From Neoceratodus forsteri (lineage: Eukaryota > Chordata > Ceratodontiformes > Ceratodontidae): DNA of 64,000 bases. The position numbers and the translations under genes are program-made. A model generated the notes under the pieces. The model was given only the letters and a program-made list of their open reading frames with translations, had not been told where the DNA came from and searched no databases. The stretch lies in contig CM057451.1 in NCBI GenBank assembly GCA_016271365.2, forward strand, positions 370,595,501-370,659,500, read 5' to 3'. Shown here piece after piece: positions 58,061 to 64,000 of this stretch; position 1 is the stretch's first letter; each line of letters begins with the position of its first letter.

Positions 58061-59643
58061 TAGAGTTTGAGAAGAAAGACTGGTGGAGGTAACCCCCCCA
58101 GGATTGCAGGGAGTCACTGGAAATGTTTTACGGACTCCCAGATTGCAGAGATTTGTGTAACTCCCCAGAAGAGCTAATAAGTGATTTTACAATCAGCAAA
58201 AGCAAATGCAGATGCTTTAAACAAGGGTGCCTTGTGGTGAGTTGCCTGAAATAACTTCTGTTTTGAGGTAAAACACCTTTCTAAAACATTCATTTAGCAA
58301 TTTCATACCGATGACTTCTCCCAAAATGAAAAGTCCTTGCTGTAATTTTACTTACTTTGAACCATGGAACTTAGAAACGGAGGTACTTGAGAAGTAATCG
58401 TTGGATTTTTAGCTTGTGCCGTGGACAATTTGAAAAATGTGGCCTCGTTAAGTGCTTTTTTCTTCCTTACCATACTACACAGTTTATGAGCAGCTGTGCA
58501 TTTGTTCTGCTGCTTCTGAATTAACTGCTCTCCTTGTTTGGTACTTAGCAGCTGTCCACGGAGGAGACTGGAGGATGATACTCTGTAATTTTTTAATATT
58601 TCACAGCTTTACATCCTGACTGCAACTGTTAGGAGCAGTATTCCTCACATATTAAAGGCTGGACAGACTGTTGGTTTTCTCCTTAAGGGACATGCAGTGA
58701 ACACAGAGATGCTTTTTTATAAGCCTGGGAGTGGCTTAAAACTTGTATAAAGAACACTGTCTTTAACTTCCAGATGTTTGATTTGTGTTGGTGTTATCTG
58801 TTTTACTTTGATTTATTTTGTATTAGGTTTCGATTATAACTTTTTAAGAATCCATTATACTGCATTGTAAATAGTGAAATTTATAGATTACATATTTATT
58901 ATTCAAATTATCCTCATATGGGGCCTTTGTCTTATCCCATATATTATAATGTTATTGGATAACTTATGACAGAGAAATAAACTAAGGAGACAGATTGGCA
59001 AAAATTTAAAAGGAAATTCACACAAACGTTGAGGTGCAGTGAGACAGCTGGGACCAGAGAGATGACCTGGGAGCTTAGTCAGTGCACCTGACATTACAAC
59101 CCTGCAGGAAGTCGTTTATGACTTTCTACTGAGGCTTGCACAGGGAGTCACAGGTGGGCTCAATAAAGGAGTTAATGGGTCTGAAAGTGGAGCGAAATGT
59201 GTGGACTTATGAAAGCAGGCATGGTCCACAGAGACTTGTATACGGTTTTTAAACTGCAGCCGGTATACAATTCCTGACCTACTTGGTGACAACAGGGGCA
59301 CAGAGCAGCATGCGCTGTAGGATGCTCCTTGGTACTCACCAAAAAGGCGCAGGTATTCCTGGAAATACAACATGACCTAATGTGGGCTTAGTGACCGAGC
59401 TTCTGCTATCTTTGTTTGTGTCATAGTACTTTGCGAGTTGACCTGGTACCCCAAATAGGGCTCAAATATAGTAGCTCAGTTTCATTCTTGGAGGAGACTT
59501 AGGGGTGGGTTGTTGTATGGGAAGGCTGGTGGATAGTGCTCCCAACTGCAACTCAGGAGAGTTCAATAGGCCTTTTTCTGATTTGCAGCATTCTTAGCCA
59601 AAGTGGGTCCTTTGTATTCGACACCACCATGTCTCCTATTAAA
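58061..59643. other. Unassigned AT-rich intronic sequence
   Basis: No gene or repeat is supported. Confidence 0.5.
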
Positions 59644-60212
59644 TATTATGTCTTTTCACACTGGCCCAGTGGCGTTGAGGGCTGAGGCACAGGTCGCCTT
59701 GCCTCGTGCAACGCCGGCATCCTGTGTTCAGGAGTGAGCACGGGCTGCCGGGGATCGGCAGGGGCGGAGAAGGATTGAGCGTCTGACGGACTGCCGTCCT
59801 TCTCCGGGGGGGGGTTTCCAGCTGTCGGCGCCTGTCTGTCCCCTAGCGGAGGCTGGGTAACACGGCTGCTGCGGTAAAGACAGGGGAGTAGTCGGGGCAG
59901 ACGCTTGGAGGGAGTGCGGATGGGTGCACGCTCTACTCCGCAGGAGTCATTGCATGCCTTGACTCCTAGGGGAGTAACATAGAAAACCACTTGCCACAGC
60001 AGAATGTTGGAGGGGCCTCGCAGACTCCGCTCCCGGCCAGCCACGGCACTGGCCCCTTGACTCCGGTTCCTGTGGGGGGTAAGACCTGGGGCCGGGTCAG
60101 TGCCGGATGGTGGATGTCAGGGGACGGGGCTGGGGGTGTCCTCTGGATATCAACCGGCAAAAAGAAAAAGTAACAGCTGTAAAAAAAAAAAAAAAAAAAA
60201 ATTATTATGTCT
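59644..60212 (+). mobile_element. A-tailed GC-rich retroposon, copy 2, with 10-bp target duplication
   Basis: TATTATGTCT at 59644-59653 recurs at 60203-60212. Between them lies a 549-bp insert that is GC-rich for about 500 bp and ends in some 20 A residues (60180-60201). Its 5' part (GGCCCAGTGGCGTTGAGGGC, then TGAGGCAC), the GATTGAGCG block and the 3' GCAAAAAGAAA match copy 1 at 33144-33702 in the same order. It has no long ORF on the plus strand. Confidence 0.8.
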
Positions 60213-61115
60213 CATTATTAGAGGATCATTTATCAATAATAGTGTTGTTATACTTAAAATCAAGTTGCTAACAGTATAAATTTCACTATACAATTTAAAG
60301 ATTTCAACCAACAGAAATATATAGATGAAAAGTGGTGATTTATGGGACAGCTTCATAAGTCAATAATATGGCAGTTTTTAAATAGGGTGACATTAGCTCC
60401 AATGTATGTTAAACATGTGATTCATGATACTGACTTTGTGATTTACTTTTGTACATTGTTATATTTCTTTTATTCTTATACTGTATATTTGTATGGAATA
60501 TCTTTTTATTTTATGCTGTTAACAGCACATTGTAATGGAAATTGCCAAACAATAAAACCACTTGATTGGTCAGTAGGGCGGCAAGGATGACCATCACAGA
60601 TGATGCCAATGTATTTCCTCGGCTGGCCGGCAGAGGATGGGTGAATGTCAGACCACCTACATCCACCCTCCCTTCCTGGGAGCCGAATGTGTCACCTTGA
60701 CAACATGTCCTGATCCCAGTAGACCACAGTGTGGGATTCCAGGGCTAGCACAAGAATCCTGGTTTCCCAGTTGGCAGTGGGACTTAGCCACTGTGCCAAT
60801 GGGTAGACCTAAATGCTGCTTATTACAAAACAAGATTCCCAGCTGGGTAGCACCACTTCCTTCTGAATCAACATCACTGAATGCTCATTTCCTCTGAAAT
60901 TACACAATTACTGGCATTTGCTTCTGAGTGTTATCTGAGGCCTTAGAGAATGGCAGACAGAAGTGTTGAAAAATGCAATATTTCAAGAGGGCCAGTGAGT
61001 TTTCATATGCTACGTGTATCATTCATTACTACAGGATGCATGTTGCATTACTACTGAATGCCACAAATGCATCATGCAGTAATGAATTCAAAGCAGGATT
61101 ACTATAAGCTCTGGT
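60213..61115. other. Unassigned intronic sequence
   Basis: Nothing is recognised apart from short ORFs of 82 and 86 codons without known domains. Confidence 0.45.
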
Positions 61116-61262
61116 CTCGTGCCAGACACACCAAATCACCATCTGACTAGCAGATCTTCAGAGCTGCAAGGAATGCCTGCATCAAACTCATACGAGCCGC
61201 GAAGTCTAACTTCTATATCACTACCCTAGAGCAGGCAAAAGGCAGTAGTCCAGCAAGGAAAG
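61116..61262 (+). pseudogene. Scrap of an L2 LINE connector
   Basis: The plus strand reads LWSRARHTKSPSD, then IFRAARNACIKLIRAAKSNFYITTLEQAKG, closely like the connector of L2-2 at 12880-12730. It is cut on the right where L2-4 begins in the opposite orientation. Confidence 0.75.
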
Positions 61263-63225
61263 AAAGGTGGTTTGAACCAGTCTCTTCTTAGCTTCCCCTA
61301 TAAGGTGGTGTCTGATCCTGTAAAAGAGACCAAGTCTCTGAGTTTTTTTAAAAGTTCTTCAATGCGGTCATTAAACAAAAGTTTAAGGTCAATCCAAACC
61401 CCCAGATATTTGAACTTTGTTACATACTCTAATGGTTCGCCTAGCAGTGTAGTAATCTGAGGTTTTGTTCCATGGATGGCAGGATTCTTCGCATGAGCAA
61501 GGGGTGAAAATAACACTGCGTTAGTTTTTTTGGCATTTAGGAGACATTTCTGGTTTAAAAGCTGTAGCTGCAACTGATCGAATTCCTGCTGTAGACCACT
61601 ACAAGCTGCTTCGGGGGTAGGTTTGCTAGTGTAAAGCACTGTATCATCTGCAAACAAATGTATGACAGCATCTTTTATATAGATTTCAAAAAGCAACAGA
61701 CCCAGTACAGAGCCCTGTGGTACGCCTCTCAATAAGGGTTTTTGAGGCGATTATTCTCCTTCCACTTTAACCTGTTGGAGCCGACCTGAGAGGTAATTAG
61801 AGATCCATAGGCCAATGTTCTGAAAAGAAGAAAGGAGCAAGACATGGTCAACAGTATCGAAGGTCTTACTTGGATCTAAAAATACTGCGCAAACAAAGCT
61901 CTTTGTGTCCAATTCACAGTGCCAGTCATTAGTTACTTTAGTTAGTGCCGAAATGGTACTGTGTCATGGTCTGAAGACTGATTGTAACAGGTTAAGCAGA
62001 TGTGCAGAGTCCAAGTAGTTCTTGAGCGGAGTTATCACAATTTTTTCCAGCAGTTTGGACAGGATAGGGAGTAGGGAGATAGGCCTATAGTCATTGAGGT
62101 CACTAGGGTCTCCGGATTTGAAAAGAGAGATCACTTGGGCAGTTTTCCATGAAGGAGGGAGATCACCCTGTGAAAGAGATGAATTAAAGAGATGCGTAAG
62201 TAGTACTGCCGAGAGATGGAAACTGATTTTCAGGGAGAAAGGGTCTATTAGGTCTGCACCAGCACTTTTCCTGGTGTCCAGCTGTAGTAGAAGGTCTTCG
62301 ACTTCTTTCAAGGATGCAGGCTAAAGAGAGAATGTAGTGCTAGTATCAGGGACTACGTGATGTGGTAAACCAAGCTGTGAGCGAAGATTGCTGGCAGGGG
62401 AGGCATCAAAGGCTAGACCAGTGGTAGGAAAATGGTTGTTAAGAGAGTCAAGGATTGTTAGCCTATCAGAGACTATAGAGGTACCAACCATAATTTTTGT
62501 AGGCAAGAAATTTCCGGGGGAGTAACCTTCTAGATCCTTTAGGGTTTTCCAGAATTTGGAGGAACATTTTGAGGAAGAGTCAAGTTCAGAATGGTAAACG
62601 TTTGCCATAGCCTCTCTGACCATCTTGGCGCAAAAGTTCTTCGTACTCCTAAATAGAGCCCAGTCAGATGGTAACTTAGTTTTCCAGGCAGTTTTCCAAA
62701 GCAGGTCTCTCTTTAGCAGTAGGGCCTTCAGATCCGCCATAAGCCATCAACATGATTTTGTCTTGCCCCGGACATTAGCCAACGGTGCATGCTTGTCCAG
62801 TACCCCTACTACAATTTCCTGAAAGATGTTGTGGGCCATGCTTACAGTTTTTGCTATGTAAAGTTTTTGCCAACGCAAAGAATCTCACAGTCCAGAGATG
62901 AAAGCTTAGGGATCAAAGTTACGTGGACACCTCTTCATAGTAAATTTAGGAGCAGATGATAACTTTGGGTTTGATCTTACGCAGGTGATAAAAAAGTGGT
63001 CACTAATATCCGAGAAAAAAACACCAGCGTGGGAAAATAGACGAGGTTTGCTTACTATAATAAGGTCCAACAGTGAACTATTATTGGGGTTCTTCTTATT
63101 TGGACGCGTAGCTTCAGTAATTAGTTGTGTCAACCTGAAGGAGTCGCAGATGGATTTAGGGGGAGTGGAGGCACTGGTAAGTCACTCCAGGTTAAGGTCT
63201 CCCAGTATGATATCTCAGAGGACAA
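61263..63225 (-). pseudogene. LINE L2-4, degraded endonuclease and RT
   Basis: Read downward: end of the endonuclease (GDLN block near 63200; SSLLDLIIVSKPRLFSHAGVFFSDISDHFFI at 63133-62906), connector (62740-62321, with FWKTLKDLEGYSPGNFLPTKI), RT fingers (TRKSAGADLIDPFSLKI, SLFKSGDPSDLNDYRPISLLPILSKLLEKI at 62311-61964), then GVPQGSVLGLLLFEIYIKD and FADD at 61643-61654, and YLGVWID near 61390. Stops separate the blocks. The N-terminus is cut by CR1-4 and the 3' end is missing. Confidence 0.85.
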
Positions 63226-64000
63226 AGATGCCAGAGAATTACTTAGGTGATTCAGGCCCAAACCGAGGAAACACTAGCACAGACAGTAAAAGAAGGTGAC
63301 AAGACTTTCTATAAATACATTAGTGAAAGGAGAAAGTCCAGAAGAGGTATTGCTAAGATCAAAAGAGATAAAGGGGTGTGTGAGGAGGAGGACCACGTAA
63401 AAGCATTTATTCTAAATAGATACTTCTGCTCAGTATTTACTGAAGAGAAGGTAGGGTAGGGCCCACAGCTCAGCACCATGGACACGGGGGGAGGGAGGTG
63501 AGCACTAGTCCCTTCACAAAAGAAAGGGTTCTGCAAGAGCTCGATAAGCTCAGAGTGGATCAGGCAATGGGACCTGATGGCATACATCCCAGGGTACTAA
63601 AGGAGCTAAGGGTGGAACTAGCAGAGCCATTAGCAGAACTGTTTAGTGAGTCTCTCAGCACAGGAGAGGTCCCAAAAGACTGGAGAAGGGCTCATGTGAT
63701 CCCGCTCCACAAGAGTGGTAGCAGGGAGGAGGCAGGGAACTACAGACCAGTCAGTCTTACCTCAGTAGTGGGCAAGATTATGGCGGCACTCCTTAAGGAA
63801 AGGATAGTGCAACACCTGGAATCCACAGGAGCACGGGATCCAAGACAGCATGGGTTTACAAAAGGAAGGTCCTGTCAAACTAATCTCATAGATTTCTTTG
63901 ACTGGGTAACCAGAGTGGTGGACCAATGGGGAGCAGTTGATGTCGCCTACCTTGACTTCAGCAAAGCTTTTGACACTGTTCCACACAGAAGACTGATTAA
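63226..64000 (+). mobile_element. CR1 LINE, 5'-truncated, running off the window
   Basis: The plus frame begins with FYKYISERRKSRRGIAKIKRDKG (63307), then FILNRYFCSVFTEE. After a frameshift near 63460 RT blocks follow: MGPDGIHPRVLKEL, VPKDWRRAHVIPLHKSGS, NYRPVSLTSVVGKI, QHGFTKGRSCQTNL and YLDFSKAFDTV near 63950. It inserts into L2-4 near 63226 in the opposite orientation. The catalytic YADD block lies beyond the end. Confidence 0.85.

Noticed and set aside
59324..59360. TTTCCAG ... GTGAGTACC on the minus strand, resembling a 19-nt micro-exon
   Set aside because: A 19-nt match to splice consensus is expected by chance and the peptide is not part of Argonaute.

Overview
The window is vertebrate genomic DNA, most probably amphibian. 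The abundance of DIRS-type tyrosine-recombinase retrotransposons, with L2 and CR1 LINEs, points there; a caecilian is my best guess, but nothing here proves the order. The only host coding sequence I can defend is one 160-nt exon of an Argonaute (AGO) gene on the minus strand at 43072-43231, with an AG acceptor and GT donor. The window is therefore intron on both sides of that exon: at least 43 kb downstream of it (coordinates 1-43071) and at least 20 kb upstream.

The introns are largely built of mobile elements. Seven DIRS copies or fragments are recognisable, all on the minus strand like AGO: A (1-5318), B (16353-21709), C (21786-27114), D (27493-33794), E (33806-40077), a recombinase fragment G (40127-40435) and F (44002-49631). 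A and F are one family, B and C a second, D and E two more. Each larger copy has the order gag, then reverse transcriptase-RNase H-methyltransferase (RT-RH-MT), then tyrosine recombinase (YR), with an internal complementary region (ICR) just beyond the YR. B through G form a head-to-tail cluster of about 24 kb. All are broken by frameshifts, stops, deletions or later insertions.

LINEs are the second component. L2-1 (9240-12352, plus) sits inside an older minus-strand L2-2, which resumes at 12353. L2-3 (52973 to about 56700, minus) keeps much of its coding region. L2-4 (61263-63225, minus) abuts a plus-strand scrap (61116-61262) and is cut by a CR1 (63226 to the end, plus). CR1 3' ends lie at 8150, 34671 (inside DIRS-E) and 40860. 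Two L2 copies carry a 2A-like N-terminal motif.

The most novel-looking item is a pair of related GC-rich, A-tailed insertions of about 550 bp (33144-33702 minus; 59654-60202 plus), each flanked by a perfect target-site duplication (16 and 10 bp). They look like members of a non-autonomous retroposon family. Other unexplained structures are a 2.1-kb imperfect inverted repeat (50160-52265), three hairpin elements, and a duplicated module with TATA motifs and a splice-donor-like site (56824-57803). The remaining stretches are AT-rich intronic sequence in which I see no genes. All coordinates of element ends are read by eye and are approximate to a few bases unless a junction is described.
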